A stretch of 64,000 nt of DNA from an uncultured Eggerthella sp. (GCA_937998355.1 CALLDI010000007.1:405111-469110); one strand, 5' to 3'. Shown: positions 1-9,289, counted from the stretch's first letter. Notes: generated by a model from the sequence alone, not told the origin. Translations and numbers: made by a program.

Positions 1-10
1 AGAAAAGACG

Positions 11-538
11 ATGCGAAAGAAAAAGACCCAACATATCTCGAGTCTCGTGAATGCGCTCATCGATCAATTACCCGAAGAGCAAAAACGCAAGATCTTGGTT
101 GAGCGAAAGATCAAACAAGTACATGAACAGTTCGCTGCTTGTGTCGATCCTTTTATCCTCGATCATGTGAACTCTGTTTACCTTATTAAAGAGAATTCGG
201 ATGTTTCACGCGAAACAACGCTCAGACTAACAGCATATGTAGATAATTCCATGGTGGCTGCGGAGCTGAATGCGCAACGGGAGCTCATCGTTTTGAAATA
301 TCGCGAACTCTTCGGGCTCAAGATCGATGAATTCATCATCAAGATCTCGCGCGGGCCCTATAAAGAGAACTATCCCTTCAAAGAGCTCACACAAGGATCC
401 TCCCAAAAAATTCGCCGGCTCACGCCGGAAGAGGAACAAGAGATCGTCGAGCAAGTGTCTACGATCACTGATAGTGATATTCGCGCCTCGTTTGAACGAC
501 TCCTTAAAGCGACTAAAGAACATCAAACCGAAGAATAA
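11..538 (+). CDS. DUF721 / DciA-family protein
   Basis: A 175-residue basic protein directly upstream of gyrB. DUF721/DciA proteins are the widespread ancestral loaders or partners of the replicative helicase, and in Actinomycetota the gene usually lies between recF and gyrB. The central part (about residues 70-115) has the mixed alpha/beta pattern of that family's KH-like domain; the C-terminal third is charged and probably flexible. The family call rests on this fold pattern and on synteny rather than on a diagnostic motif. A parS-like palindrome lies inside the gene at 202-217. The start is the ATG at 11; any upstream signal lies outside the window. Confidence 0.75.
   Translation: MRKKKTQHISSLVNALIDQLPEEQKRKILVERKIKQVHEQFAACVDPFILDHVNSVYLIKENSDVSRETTLRLTAYVDNSMVAAELNAQRELIVLKYRELFGLKIDEFIIKISRGPYKENYPFKELTQGSSQKIRRLTPEEEQEIVEQVSTITDSDIRASFERLLKATKEHQTEE
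202..217. promoter_or_regulatory. parS-like ParB site
   Basis: TGTTTCACGCGAAACA is a 16-base palindrome-like site that differs at one position from the widely conserved ParB centromere site TGTTTCACGTGAAACA. It lies within the DUF721 gene, next to gyrB, in the origin-proximal region where parS sites cluster. A second near-match is at 17020-17035. Confidence 0.6.
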
Positions 539-633
539 ACTTTTTCCTGAAAAATTCTTGTTTGCCGCTTAGATGAGCTCACAACCTCTTTCAGATATAT
601 TCCACACGGTAGTACGCTAACTGTTGTGTTTTG

Positions 634-642
634 TGCTAGAAT
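634..642 (+). promoter_or_regulatory. possible extended -10 of the gyrB promoter
   Basis: TGCTAGAAT has the form of an extended -10 (TG-N-TAGAAT) about 70 bases before the gyrB start. No good -35 box is present at the normal spacing, so this is only a candidate. Confidence 0.3.
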
Positions 643-712
643 GACCACTATATTTTGGGAGTCCATGCAGATTCCCCGGTTCCAATAAAACGCTGTTCAA
701 AAAGGAGTTAGA

Positions 713-2653
713 TTGGCCACTAATAAATCTCACTATGATGGTTCAGACATTCAGATTCTCGAAGGACTCGAAGCGGTTCGTAAACGCCCTGGTATGTACA
801 TCGGCTCGACCGGCCCTCGCGGACTTCACCATCTAGTGTATGAGGTCGTCGATAATGCGGTTGACGAAGCGCTCGCTGGTTTTTGCACTGATATCGATGT
901 GACCATTCATGAAGATAATTCGATCACGGTCGTCGACAATGGTCGTGGTATCCCTGTTGATAAGCATCCTAAAGAGAAGATCCCTACGGTCGAAGTTGTT
1001 CTGACGATCCTCCATGCTGGTGGTAAGTTCGGCGGCGAAGGTTATAAGGTCTCCGGCGGCCTTCATGGCGTTGGTGTTTCGGTCGTGAACGCGCTCTCGA
1101 CCAAAGTGGTCGTACAAGTTCGCCGTGATGGGACTGAATATGAGATCTCCTTCGATCATGGTAAGACCAAAGAGAAGCTTCATAAGATCGGTACTACGAA
1201 GAGCACCGGTACGACGGTCACCTTCTGGCCCGATCCTGAGATCTTCCAAGAGACTATCGTTTATGACTACAGCACGCTCGCCGCGCGTTTTCGTGAGATG
1301 TCGTTCCTGAACAAAGGATTGAAGATCACGCTCACTGACGAACGTACGCTCAACGAAGATGGAAAGCCGACCAAGGAGGTTTTCCAGGCGCTAGGCGGCC
1401 TTCAGGACTTCGTGAAATATATCAATCAGGGTAAAGAAACGCTGAACAAGCCGATCTATTTCGAGGTCGAGAACGAAGATGGCATGGTCGAGATCTCCAT
1501 GCAATGGACCACGTCATATTCGACCAACTCGGTTATGTCCTTCGCGAACAATATCAACACGATCGATGGTGGTACGCACCTTGATGGTTTCAAGCAGGGC
1601 GTCACGCGTACGATCAACGATTACGCACGAAGCAAAGGCATCTTGAAGGAGAAGGACCCGAATCTTTCAGGTGATGATACGCGTGAGGGCCTCGCGGCGG
1701 TCGTATCAGTGAAATTGCGCGATCCGCAGTTCGAAGGCCAGACGAAGGGTAAGCTCGGTAACACCGAGATCCGCGGTTTGGTCCAAAGTGCGGTCACTAA
1801 GGGTCTTGCAGAATATCTCGAAGAGAATCCCGCGCCTGCGAAGCGCATCATCAATAAGGCGACCCAGGCGTTCAAGGCGCGCGAAGCAGCGCGTAAAGCA
1901 CGTGAGATGACGCGCCGCAAGGGCGTGCTCGATTCGTTCTCGTTGCCTGGTAAGCTCGCGGACTGTTCGAGTAAGAATCCTGCTGATTCTGAGATCTTCA
2001 TCGTAGAGGGCGATTCTGCAGGTGGTTCGGCAAAGATGGCGCGCGATCGTAAATATCAGGCGATCATGCCGTTGCGTGGTAAGATCCTGAATGTCGAGCG
2101 CGCAGGATTGAACCGCAGCCTCTCGTCCGATACCATCTCTTCGCTCATCACTGCGATCGGAACGAACATCGGTGCGGATTTCAATGCAGATAATGCTCGT
2201 TATCACCGCATCATCATCATGACGGATGCTGATGTCGACGGCGCCCATATTCGCTGTCTGTTGCTCACGTTCTTCTACCGCTACATGCCCGAGCTGATCC
2301 AACGTGGATATATTTATATCGCGCAGCCGCCCCTGTATGGCCTGAAGAAGAAGGGTGGCAAGAAGCTGGAATACATCTTCAACGATGATGCTCTTGCAGA
2401 ACGTCTTGCAGAGATTCCTGAAAAGGATCGCGATAGCATTTCGCTCCAGCGCTACAAAGGTCTTGGTGAGATGGACCCTGAGCAGCTTTGGGAGACCACC
2501 ATGGAACCGAAATTGCGCACGTTGCTTCAGGTTAGCGTCGACGATGCGGCTGAGGCCGAACGTGTCGTGAGCGAACTGATGGGTGATCAGGTCGAACCGC
2601 GCAAGGAATTCATCCAAAAGCATGCGCGCGACGTTCGTTTCCTAGACATCTAG
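713..2653 (+). CDS. gyrB: DNA gyrase subunit B
   Basis: ATPase subunit of DNA gyrase, which introduces negative supercoils with GyrA. The 646-residue length is normal for the short actinobacterial type. Visible parts are the GHKL ATPase N-terminus (VVDNAVDEALAG, VDNGRGIPVD and GGLHGVGVSVVNAL motifs), a transducer domain, the TOPRIM domain (IVEGDSAGGSA and MTDADVDGAHI) and the C-terminal QRYKGLGEM motif. The start is a TTG at 713, chosen because AAAGGAG lies at 701-707 and the conserved N-terminus begins just after it. gyrA follows 58 bases downstream with its own ribosome-binding site, so the two are probably co-transcribed. Confidence 0.97.
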   Translation: MATNKSHYDGSDIQILEGLEAVRKRPGMYIGSTGPRGLHHLVYEVVDNAVDEALAGFCTDIDVTIHEDNSITVVDNGRGIPVDKHPKEKIPTVEVVLTILHAGGKFGGEGYKVSGGLHGVGVSVVNALSTKVVVQVRRDGTEYEISFDHGKTKEKLHKIGTTKSTGTTVTFWPDPEIFQETIVYDYSTLAARFREMSFLNKGLKITLTDERTLNEDGKPTKEVFQALGGLQDFVKYINQGKETLNKPIYFEVENEDGMVEISMQWTTSYSTNSVMSFANNINTIDGGTHLDGFKQGVTRTINDYARSKGILKEKDPNLSGDDTREGLAAVVSVKLRDPQFEGQTKGKLGNTEIRGLVQSAVTKGLAEYLEENPAPAKRIINKATQAFKAREAARKAREMTRRKGVLDSFSLPGKLADCSSKNPADSEIFIVEGDSAGGSAKMARDRKYQAIMPLRGKILNVERAGLNRSLSSDTISSLITAIGTNIGADFNADNARYHRIIIMTDADVDGAHIRCLLLTFFYRYMPELIQRGYIYIAQPPLYGLKKKGGKKLEYIFNDDALAERLAEIPEKDRDSISLQRYKGLGEMDPEQLWETTMEPKLRTLLQVSVDDAAEAERVVSELMGDQVEPRKEFIQKHARDVRFLDI

Positions 2654-2711
2654 TGCGACCTATACACCAACCGAAATTTTGTAAGACCGATCCTTACTTA
2701 AAGGAGCTCTT

Positions 2712-5261
2712 GTGGCTGATAACAATGAAGAAATCGATATTGAGATCGTAGAAGAGTCCGAACCTTCGAACATCTTCCCTGCTGAACTGAGTAAGGAGAT
2801 GCGCACGTCGTTCCTCGAGTACTCGATGAGCGTTATCGTATCTCGTGCGCTTCCTGATGTTCGCGATGGTTTGAAGCCTGTTCATCGCCGTATCCTCTAC
2901 GCGATGAATGAAAGTGGCATCACCCCTCGTCGTCCTCATGCGAAGTCGGCGCGTACCGTTGGTGACGTTATCGGTAAGTATCATCCTCATGGCGATACGG
3001 CGGTGTACAACACGATGGTTCGCTTGGCGCAATGGTTCTCCATGCGTGTTCCTCTGGTCGATGGTCATGGCAACTTCGGTTCTATCGACGGCGATTCAGC
3101 GGCTGCGATGCGTTATACCGAGGCTCGTCTCGATAAGCCCGCGATGGAACTCTTACGCGACCTCGATAAAGAGACGGTCGATTTTCAACCTAACTACGAC
3201 GAATCGCTCGAAGAACCGGTCGTTCTGCCCGCACGTTTCCCGAATCTGCTCGTTAATGGTTCTTCCGGTATTGCGGTCGGCATGGCGACGAACATCCCGC
3301 CGCACAATCTAGGCGAGACCATCGATGCGACCTGCATGATGCTCGACAATCCTGATGTGACCACTGAAGAATTGATGACCGTTCTGCCCGGTCCGGACTT
3401 CCCGACCGGCGCGATCATCATGGGCCGTGAGGGCATCAAGGAAGCATACGAAACGGGCCGCGGTAGCTTGACCATCCGCTCGAAATGCAAGATCGAAGAG
3501 GGAAAGAACGGCAAGAGCTCGATCATCATCTCCGAGATTCCCTATCAGGTCAACCGTACGAATCTGTTGAAGAAGATCGCTGATCTGGTTCGCGATAAGA
3601 AGTTGCCCGAGATCTCGAGCGTTCATGACGCTGCTGACCGTACAGGCATCGATATCATCATCGACCTGAAGCAGAATGCGATTCCGCAGGTCGTACTGAA
3701 TAAGCTTTTCAAGCATACGCAGCTGCAGGTCGGCTTCGGTTGCAACATGCTCGCGTTGGTGAATGGTGTTCCGCGCACGCTCTCTTTGAAGGAGATGCTG
3801 CACTATTACATCCTTCATCAGGAAGAAGTGATCCAACGCAGGACACGCTATGACCTTGCGAAAGCTGAGGCCCGCGCTCATATCCTCGAAGGTTTCGTCA
3901 TCGCGCTCGACGATATCGATAAGGTCATCAACATCATTCGTTCTTCCGAGACGGACGTTGAAGCGAAGGACCGCTTGATCAAAGAATTCAAGCTTTCTGA
4001 GAAGCAGGCTGAAGCGATCCTTGAGATGCGCTTGCGTCGTTTGACTGGCCTCGAACGTGAGAAGATCGAGAACGAACTGGCTGAATTGCGCAAGAACATC
4101 GCGTACTACAACCAGCTTCTGAACGACACTTCGATGGTTCACGATGTTATCAAAGAAGAATTGCTCGAGATCAAAGAGAAATACTCCACGCCACGCAAGA
4201 CCAAGATCACGGGCGCGGCGAAGGAACTCGATGTTGAAGACCTGATCGCTGAAGAAGAAGTCGCGGTCACGGTGACCAAGGCTGGCTATATCAAGCGCTT
4301 GCCCGTTTCCACTTATCGTCAGCAGAAGCGCGGCGGCAAGGGAATGCAAGGCGTGAACCTCAAAGAGAGCGATTTCGTTGAACATCTCTTCATCGCGTCA
4401 ACGCATGACTACATTCTGTTCTTCTCGAACAAGGGTAAGGTCTATCGTCTGAAGGTCTACGAGATCCCTGAGGCATCTCGTCATGCACGTGGTAATGCGA
4501 TCGTGAATCTGTTGCCCTTCGAAAAAGGAGAGAGCGTTTCGGCGGTCATCGCAACGAAGGACTTCCCAGAGGATGAATACCTCATGTTCGCGACCGCGCA
4601 GGGTATGGTCAAGAAGACAGCGATGAAGCTCTACGACCGCACGCGCCGCGATGGTCTTATCGCGATCAGTTTGAAGGATGGCGACGAACTCATCTCCGTT
4701 CAACGTATCGCTGCAGGTGAGAAGGTCATGATGGTCTCCTCTGCGGGCAAGGCGATCCAGTGGGATGAAGAAGAGGTGCGCGCGATGGGCCGCGACACCC
4801 AGGGTGTTCGCGGAATGAACGTCCAGCTCGATGCGAAGGTGCTCGGTATGGAGATCGTTCGTCCTGGTTCCGATCTGTTCGTCATCACGGAACGCGGCTA
4901 TGGCAAGCGTACCCCGGTCGAAGATTATCCGGTTCACCATCGTGGCGGCCAAGGCGTTTTCACTATCACGATGACGCAGAAGAAAGGCCTGCTCACGGCT
5001 ATGAAGATCGTCGAAGCTGACGATGAGCTGATGATCATTACCAACGAGGGCGTGGTGGTTCGCACCCCAGTTCGCGGTATCTCGGAGCTCGGTCGTTCGA
5101 CTCAGGGTGTTCACATCATGAATGTAGCGGACAAGGATAAGGTGACCGCAGTAGCCATCACGGAAGGTTCGGGATCGAAGAAGAAGGCGAAGAAGGAAGT
5201 GTCGGATGACCAGACTTCGCTGCTCGATGATACCGAACAGGAGCAAACGGATCCTGCATAA
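2712..5261 (+). CDS. gyrA: DNA gyrase subunit A
   Basis: DNA-cleaving subunit of gyrase, 849 residues. The catalytic tyrosine is Y135 in AAMRYTEARL; the N-terminal winged-helix/tower domain is followed by a six-bladed pinwheel C-terminal domain containing the GyrA box-like QQKRGGKG (about residue 540). The tail is acidic and lysine-rich. The GTG start at 2712 is preceded by AAAGGAG. In the quinolone-resistance region the sequence reads HPHGDTAVYN: threonine replaces E. coli Ser83 and asparagine (N100, codon 3009-3011) replaces Asp87. An intrinsic terminator follows at 5304. Confidence 0.97.
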   Translation: MADNNEEIDIEIVEESEPSNIFPAELSKEMRTSFLEYSMSVIVSRALPDVRDGLKPVHRRILYAMNESGITPRRPHAKSARTVGDVIGKYHPHGDTAVYNTMVRLAQWFSMRVPLVDGHGNFGSIDGDSAAAMRYTEARLDKPAMELLRDLDKETVDFQPNYDESLEEPVVLPARFPNLLVNGSSGIAVGMATNIPPHNLGETIDATCMMLDNPDVTTEELMTVLPGPDFPTGAIIMGREGIKEAYETGRGSLTIRSKCKIEEGKNGKSSIIISEIPYQVNRTNLLKKIADLVRDKKLPEISSVHDAADRTGIDIIIDLKQNAIPQVVLNKLFKHTQLQVGFGCNMLALVNGVPRTLSLKEMLHYYILHQEEVIQRRTRYDLAKAEARAHILEGFVIALDDIDKVINIIRSSETDVEAKDRLIKEFKLSEKQAEAILEMRLRRLTGLEREKIENELAELRKNIAYYNQLLNDTSMVHDVIKEELLEIKEKYSTPRKTKITGAAKELDVEDLIAEEEVAVTVTKAGYIKRLPVSTYRQQKRGGKGMQGVNLKESDFVEHLFIASTHDYILFFSNKGKVYRLKVYEIPEASRHARGNAIVNLLPFEKGESVSAVIATKDFPEDEYLMFATAQGMVKKTAMKLYDRTRRDGLIAISLKDGDELISVQRIAAGEKVMMVSSAGKAIQWDEEEVRAMGRDTQGVRGMNVQLDAKVLGMEIVRPGSDLFVITERGYGKRTPVEDYPVHHRGGQGVFTITMTQKKGLLTAMKIVEADDELMIITNEGVVVRTPVRGISELGRSTQGVHIMNVADKDKVTAVAITEGSGSKKKAKKEVSDDQTSLLDDTEQEQTDPA

Positions 5262-5303
5262 GAAAGTTTTACTCGCTCTGATAATCGCAGGTGAGTAAGA
5301 GAA

Positions 5304-5333
5304 AAGGCCGGGGTATGATACCCCGGCCTTTTT
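5304..5333 (+). terminator. intrinsic terminator of gyrBA
   Basis: A perfect 12-bp stem (5304-5315 with 5319-5330) closes a 3-base loop, and the 3' arm runs into five T residues. It lies 43 bases after the gyrA stop codon. Confidence 0.9.
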
Positions 5334-5434
5334 CGTGTCGAACAGGTGACGAAGCTGTGTCTTTTTGCAAATCGGGCCGAGCACAGGAAGAAAAAAACGT
5401 ATGGTGAGAGAAGAAAACGAAGTGAGAAGCAGCT

Positions 5435-5947
5435 ATGGTCCGTTGTTACATACAGACGCTCATCATCTCGCAGGCGGTCTCACCGTCTGTTCTCGTACTT
5501 CGTCCTTATAGTGAAACTCCTGTTCAAGATACGTGCAAGGTGCTCCCGATCTGGATCGGCCTTACTGAAGCGACGCAAATGGGCCTTGCGATCGAGAAGA
5601 TCCGGCTTCCACGGCCGGTCACGCACGATGTGTTCCTCGATGCGCTCACGAATCTCAACACCTATGTGGACCACATTCTCATCACGGGCGTGAAGAACGA
5701 TACGTTCTTCGTTCGTCTTTATCTGCGCCACCATGGCGACCTGATCGATCTCGATGCGCGACCGAGCGATGCGATCAATCTGGCGATCCGTCAGAACGCA
5801 CCCATTTATGTCGAGGAATCAGTGCTCGACGCGCAATCGTTTCCCTATATCATCAAGAAGAACCATGTCATCGACGAGAATGACATCGAGCAGTTCCACA
5901 CGTTCATCAAGACGATCGAACCCGAAGATTTCGAAAGTGACGACTAG
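5435..5947 (+). CDS. DUF151 bifunctional nuclease domain protein
   Basis: A 170-residue protein of the bifunctional nuclease (BFN/DUF151) family, recognised from VLPIWIGLTEATQMGLAI, the THDVFLDAL segment and the DARPSDAINLAIRQNAPIYV block, which together cover almost the whole domain. Family members bind or cleave nucleic acids, but the physiological role in bacteria is unclear. In many actinobacteria this gene lacks a fused UvrB/UvrC tail, as here. The ATG at 5435 is the first that keeps the full domain; its ribosome-binding site is weak. It is a single gene between the gyrA terminator and the tRNA genes. Confidence 0.8.
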   Translation: MVRCYIQTLIISQAVSPSVLVLRPYSETPVQDTCKVLPIWIGLTEATQMGLAIEKIRLPRPVTHDVFLDALTNLNTYVDHILITGVKNDTFFVRLYLRHHGDLIDLDARPSDAINLAIRQNAPIYVEESVLDAQSFPYIIKKNHVIDENDIEQFHTFIKTIEPEDFESDD

Positions 5948-6002
5948 AAATCTTCCGCAAGCGGTCATTTCTTCCCGCTTTCCAAAAACTGTTAAAAAAC
6001 TC

Positions 6003-6031
6003 TTGAAAAAAAACTATGAGTTTCATATATT
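6003..6031 (+). promoter_or_regulatory. promoter of tRNA-Ile
   Basis: TTGAAA (6003-6008) and TATATT (6026-6031) are separated by 17 bases. The expected start point falls about 10 bases before the mature tRNA at 6049. Confidence 0.7.
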
Positions 6032-6048
6032 TAATAAGCGCGATTTTC

Positions 6049-6125
<77 letters not shown>

Positions 6126-6134
6126 TTTTTGTGG

Positions 6135-6178
6135 ATAAACACTCCACCGTGAGCCGAGTTAGCCGGTGGAGTGTTTAT
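6135..6178 (+). terminator. long hairpin between tRNA-Ile and tRNA-Ala
   Basis: A perfect 15-bp stem (6135-6149 with 6164-6178) with a 14-base loop starts 10 bases after tRNA-Ile. The 3' arm ends in GTTTAT rather than a clean T run, so it may act as a terminator or as a processing structure for a joint tRNA transcript. Confidence 0.55.
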
Positions 6179-6241
6179 TATAAAGTTCGAGGATCAAATA
6201 GATCCATCGCGTAGTGCAACATCAGTTGCATATTTTTTTGT

Positions 6242-6317
6242 GGGGCATTAGCTCAGCTGGGAGAGCGCGGGCTTTGCAAGCCTGAGGTCAGGGGTTCGAT
6301 CCCCCTATGCTCCACCA
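6242..6317 (+). tRNA. tRNA-Ala(TGC)
   Basis: A 76-base cloverleaf with acceptor arms GGGGCAT/ATGCTCC (one G-T pair), encoded CCA end, TTCGAT T-loop, and anticodon loop TTTGCAA giving anticodon TGC. Confidence 0.97.
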
Positions 6318-6325
6318 TGAAATTC

Positions 6326-6354
6326 AAAAGCCGAAGCGATGCTTCGGCTTTTTT
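6326..6354 (+). terminator. intrinsic terminator after tRNA-Ala
   Basis: A 12-bp stem (6326-6337 with 6341-6352) around loop GAT, with six T residues at 6349-6354. It lies 8 bases after the tRNA. Confidence 0.9.
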
Positions 6355-6374
6355 GTTCTCTAACGATTCACCTT

Positions 6375-6407
6375 CTACAGGTGCCTCGCTAAGCGAAGCA
6401 CCTGTAG
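6375..6407. terminator. hairpin between convergent transcription units
   Basis: A 10-bp stem (6375-6384 with 6398-6407) plus an inner 4-bp stem separated by one mismatch. It sits 12 bases beyond the stop codon of the minus-strand crotonase gene. No T run follows on either strand, so termination activity is uncertain. Confidence 0.45.
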
Positions 6408-6419
6408 GCGCTGATAGGT

Positions 6420-7301
6420 CTAATGATTGCTGAAGGTATAGTTCTCGGGATGAGCCTTCACGTCTTCGCGCAGTTTCGGATTCATCTTGCGCGTGCCGCG
6501 GTAGGCATCTTGGGTCTCGGTCGCGACGACCTGGTTGCGATTCTCCATCTTGATCTGCGTGTCGAAGCTGTTGCCGTCGACGGATGATTGCATCGCTTCC
6601 TTGGTGAGGCGCAAGCCGAAGGGCGAGGTATTCTTCACCATGGTCTCCGCGATCTCCATCGCGGTATCGAGCACATCGTCGTCTGCTACTAGGCGATTCG
6701 CGAAGCCCCACTCGTAGAGCTCTTCAGCGCCGATGCGACGTGCGGTCATCAGCACTTCGTTGGCGCGTGCGAATCCGATGATCTTCGGCAAATAGAACGA
6801 GCCAGACATGTCGGTACCAGTGAGACCGATGTTCAGATACCCTGCCTGCATCTTGAAGGATTCACCAAGAACGCGCAGGTCGCAGGCGCATGAGATCGAA
6901 AGACCGCCGCCGACCGCATGACCCTTCAATGCACCGATGATGGGCTGTGGGCAGGCACGCATGTTCACGACCTGATCTGAGCAGATGGTCTGCATGATGA
7001 AGAAGTCGCGCTGCGTACGGCCCATCTCCTCGGGCGGATCGAGCGCGAGATCGTTCAAGTTGAAGCCTGCGCAGAACGAGGTGCCTTCGCCGGTCAGGAC
7101 GATGACGCGACATTCTGGGTCCATGCGCACCTTGATCAGGAATTCGTTGAATTCGGCCATCTGCTTGTAGGACATCGCATTCAGATTGCCCGCATCGTTG
7201 AACGCGCAGATGTAGATCGGGCCTTTCTGCGTGATGGTGATCTTCTCGTAATCGTCGTACGTGAAGTCGTCCATGTGGTATTGGTCTTGATAGACTCCCA
7301 T
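6420..7301 (-). CDS. enoyl-CoA hydratase/isomerase (crotonase) family protein
   Basis: A 293-residue crotonase-fold protein. The oxyanion-hole segments are CAGFNLNDLA (about residues 76-85) and GHAVGGGLSISCACD (about 126-140). The two catalytic glutamates of classical enoyl-CoA hydratase (in GGGCE and QPE) are replaced by Ser and Gly (GGGLS and MQAGY), while the aspartate in LTGTDMSG matches the Asp204 position of dienoyl-CoA isomerases. The reaction is therefore not certain: isomerase, hydratase or another acyl-CoA chemistry. The ATG start is preceded by AGAGGGG. It is transcribed alone, divergently from typA. Confidence 0.75.
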   Translation of the reverse strand: MGVYQDQYHMDDFTYDDYEKITITQKGPIYICAFNDAGNLNAMSYKQMAEFNEFLIKVRMDPECRVIVLTGEGTSFCAGFNLNDLALDPPEEMGRTQRDFFIMQTICSDQVVNMRACPQPIIGALKGHAVGGGLSISCACDLRVLGESFKMQAGYLNIGLTGTDMSGSFYLPKIIGFARANEVLMTARRIGAEELYEWGFANRLVADDDVLDTAMEIAETMVKNTSPFGLRLTKEAMQSSVDGNSFDTQIKMENRNQVVATETQDAYRGTRKMNPKLREDVKAHPENYTFSNH

Positions 7302-7474
7302 ATCCCCTCTTTTCTCCTAGGAACCCTTCGAAGAAAGCATAGCGCAAAATACTCGTGATGACCTCCTGCCCGTACAATTCAACTCCGTAAATCTAAGACG
7401 CGCTCGCTTTGACGAAAATACGAGTACTATGGGGTATGCACTGCGAAGGAATCAAGAGAAAAGGCAAGACATCT

Positions 7475-9289
7475 ATGAGACAGGAAAACATCCGTAACGT
7501 CGCGATCATCGCTCACGTCGACCATGGCAAGACCACGCTGGTCGATCGCTTGCTCTATACCGCAGGCGTATTTCGTGAGAACCAGGAAGTGCAAGAGCGC
7601 GTACTCGATTCGAACGATCAAGAGCGCGAGCGCGGCATCACCATCCTGTCCAAGAACATTTCCATCTCATACAAGGATGTGAAGATCAACGTCATCGACA
7701 CCCCTGGTCATGCCGATTTCGGTGGCGAAGTGGAACGCGTGCTGAACATGGCCGATGGTGCGCTGCTGATCGTGGATGCGTTCGAAGGTCCGATGCCGCA
7801 AACGCGTTTCGTGCTGCGCCATGCGCTCGATCTGGGTCTGCGCATCGTACTCGTCATCAACAAGATCGACCGTCCGGGTTCGCGCCCCGAAGAAGTGGTT
7901 GATGAGGTGTTCGACCTGATGGTAGAGCTTGAAGCGAGCGATGAACAGCTCGATTTCCCGGTCATCTATGCGTCTGCGGTGAACGGCTATGCGCGTTATG
8001 AGCCTACCGACGATAACGACAACATGGTTCCCTTGCTCGATACGATCCTGAAGGAAGTTCCTGCTCCCGACTGCGAACCGACCGGGCCTGTTGCGCTGCA
8101 GCTTTGTACGATCGACCATTCGAGCTTCGTCGGCCGTATCGGCGTGGGTCGTCTCTTCTCCGGCACGATGTCGAAGAACGAACCTGTGCTCGTCATCAAG
8201 AACGATGGCACGCGCTACAACACCACCATCAAGCAAGTGTTCACGTTCGACGCGCTTGGCAAGAAGGAAGAAGAGCAGGTTTCTGCAGGCGATATCATCG
8301 CTGTGGTCGGTGTCGAAGATGCTGATATCGGAGATATGGTGACGAGCCGCGAGAACCCTATCGAACTCGACCCGATCGAGGTGGAGGAGCCGACCATGGC
8401 GGTCGTGTTCGAAGCATCTACCTCTCCGCTCGTCGGTCGCGAAGGCGAGATCGTCGGCGCTCGTCAACTGAAGGAACGCCTGTTCAAGGAAGCAGAGAGC
8501 AACATCTCCATGCGTATTCGTGAGACCGACGACAAGTCGGGCGTAGAGGTCGCGGGTCGTGGTTTGCTCCATCTTTCCGTACTGATGGAGACCATGCGTC
8601 GCGAAGGCTATGAATTCCAGGTCGGTCGTCCGCGCGTCATCATCAAGAAGGACGACCAGGGCAATCTGCTCGAGCCGATCGAGGAAGCGACGGTCGATGT
8701 GCCGAGCGAATACGCTGGCAAATGCATCGAAGTGTTCGGTACCGCTGGTGGCGAGATGACCGACATGTTCCAGCGTGGCGACCAAACGCATCTGGTATTC
8801 AAGATCCCTTCGCGTGGAACGATGGGTCTGCGTACTCGTTTGCTCAACGTTTCGCGTGGTGAAGCTACGATGTTCCACCACTTCAGCGAATATGGTCCCT
8901 ACCGTGGCGAATTCGGTGGTCGCAAGAATGGCTCCATGATCGCGATGGCTACCGAAAAGTCCGTTGCGTATGCGCTCGATACCTTGCAGCAGCGCGGTCA
9001 TCTTTTCGTTGGGCCTGGCGAAGAGTGCTACGAGGGCATGATCGTCGGCGAGTCGGCGAAGGAAGGCGACATGGTCGTGAACGTCGCGAAGGCGAAGCAG
9101 CTGGGCAACCAGCGTTCATCTGGCGCTGACAAGGCGATTCAGCTTACCCCGCCAGTGGTGTTCACGCTTGAAGAGGCGCTCGAGTACATCGAGGACGATG
9201 AGTTGGTCGAGATCACGCCACAGAATATCCGCTTGCGTAAACGCACGCTCTCATCCATCCAGCGTAAGAAGGAAGCGAAGAATAAATAG
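7475..9289 (+). CDS. typA: translational GTPase TypA/BipA
   Basis: A 604-residue ribosome-associated GTPase of the EF-G/BipA family, needed for ribosome assembly and stress or cold adaptation. Visible are the P-loop AHVDHGKTTL (about residues 13-22), switch region RERGITI, DTPGHADF, NKID, the domain II beta-barrel and the EF-G-like domains III/V, ending in the BipA-specific domain with VETPQNIRLRK-type sequence (EITPQNIRLRK). I chose the ATG at 7475, because family members begin with MRQENIRNVAII; a TTG start at 7409 would add 22 residues not typical of the family. Confidence 0.96.
   Translation: MRQENIRNVAIIAHVDHGKTTLVDRLLYTAGVFRENQEVQERVLDSNDQERERGITILSKNISISYKDVKINVIDTPGHADFGGEVERVLNMADGALLIVDAFEGPMPQTRFVLRHALDLGLRIVLVINKIDRPGSRPEEVVDEVFDLMVELEASDEQLDFPVIYASAVNGYARYEPTDDNDNMVPLLDTILKEVPAPDCEPTGPVALQLCTIDHSSFVGRIGVGRLFSGTMSKNEPVLVIKNDGTRYNTTIKQVFTFDALGKKEEEQVSAGDIIAVVGVEDADIGDMVTSRENPIELDPIEVEEPTMAVVFEASTSPLVGREGEIVGARQLKERLFKEAESNISMRIRETDDKSGVEVAGRGLLHLSVLMETMRREGYEFQVGRPRVIIKKDDQGNLLEPIEEATVDVPSEYAGKCIEVFGTAGGEMTDMFQRGDQTHLVFKIPSRGTMGLRTRLLNVSRGEATMFHHFSEYGPYRGEFGGRKNGSMIAMATEKSVAYALDTLQQRGHLFVGPGEECYEGMIVGESAKEGDMVVNVAKAKQLGNQRSSGADKAIQLTPPVVFTLEEALEYIEDDELVEITPQNIRLRKRTLSSIQRKKEAKNK

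Noticed and set aside
1706..2623. Long minus-strand open frame opposite gyrB
   Set aside because: Its composition mirrors the codon structure of gyrB, there is no ribosome-binding site and no recognisable domain.
6130..6138. Perfect DnaA box (TGTGGATAA) between the two tRNAs
   Set aside because: It is solitary; no cluster of boxes or A+T-rich unwinding region accompanies it, so it is not evidence of an origin here.
7667..9001. 444-codon minus-strand open frame opposite typA
   Set aside because: Histidine/arginine-rich shadow of a clear housekeeping gene; no family features.
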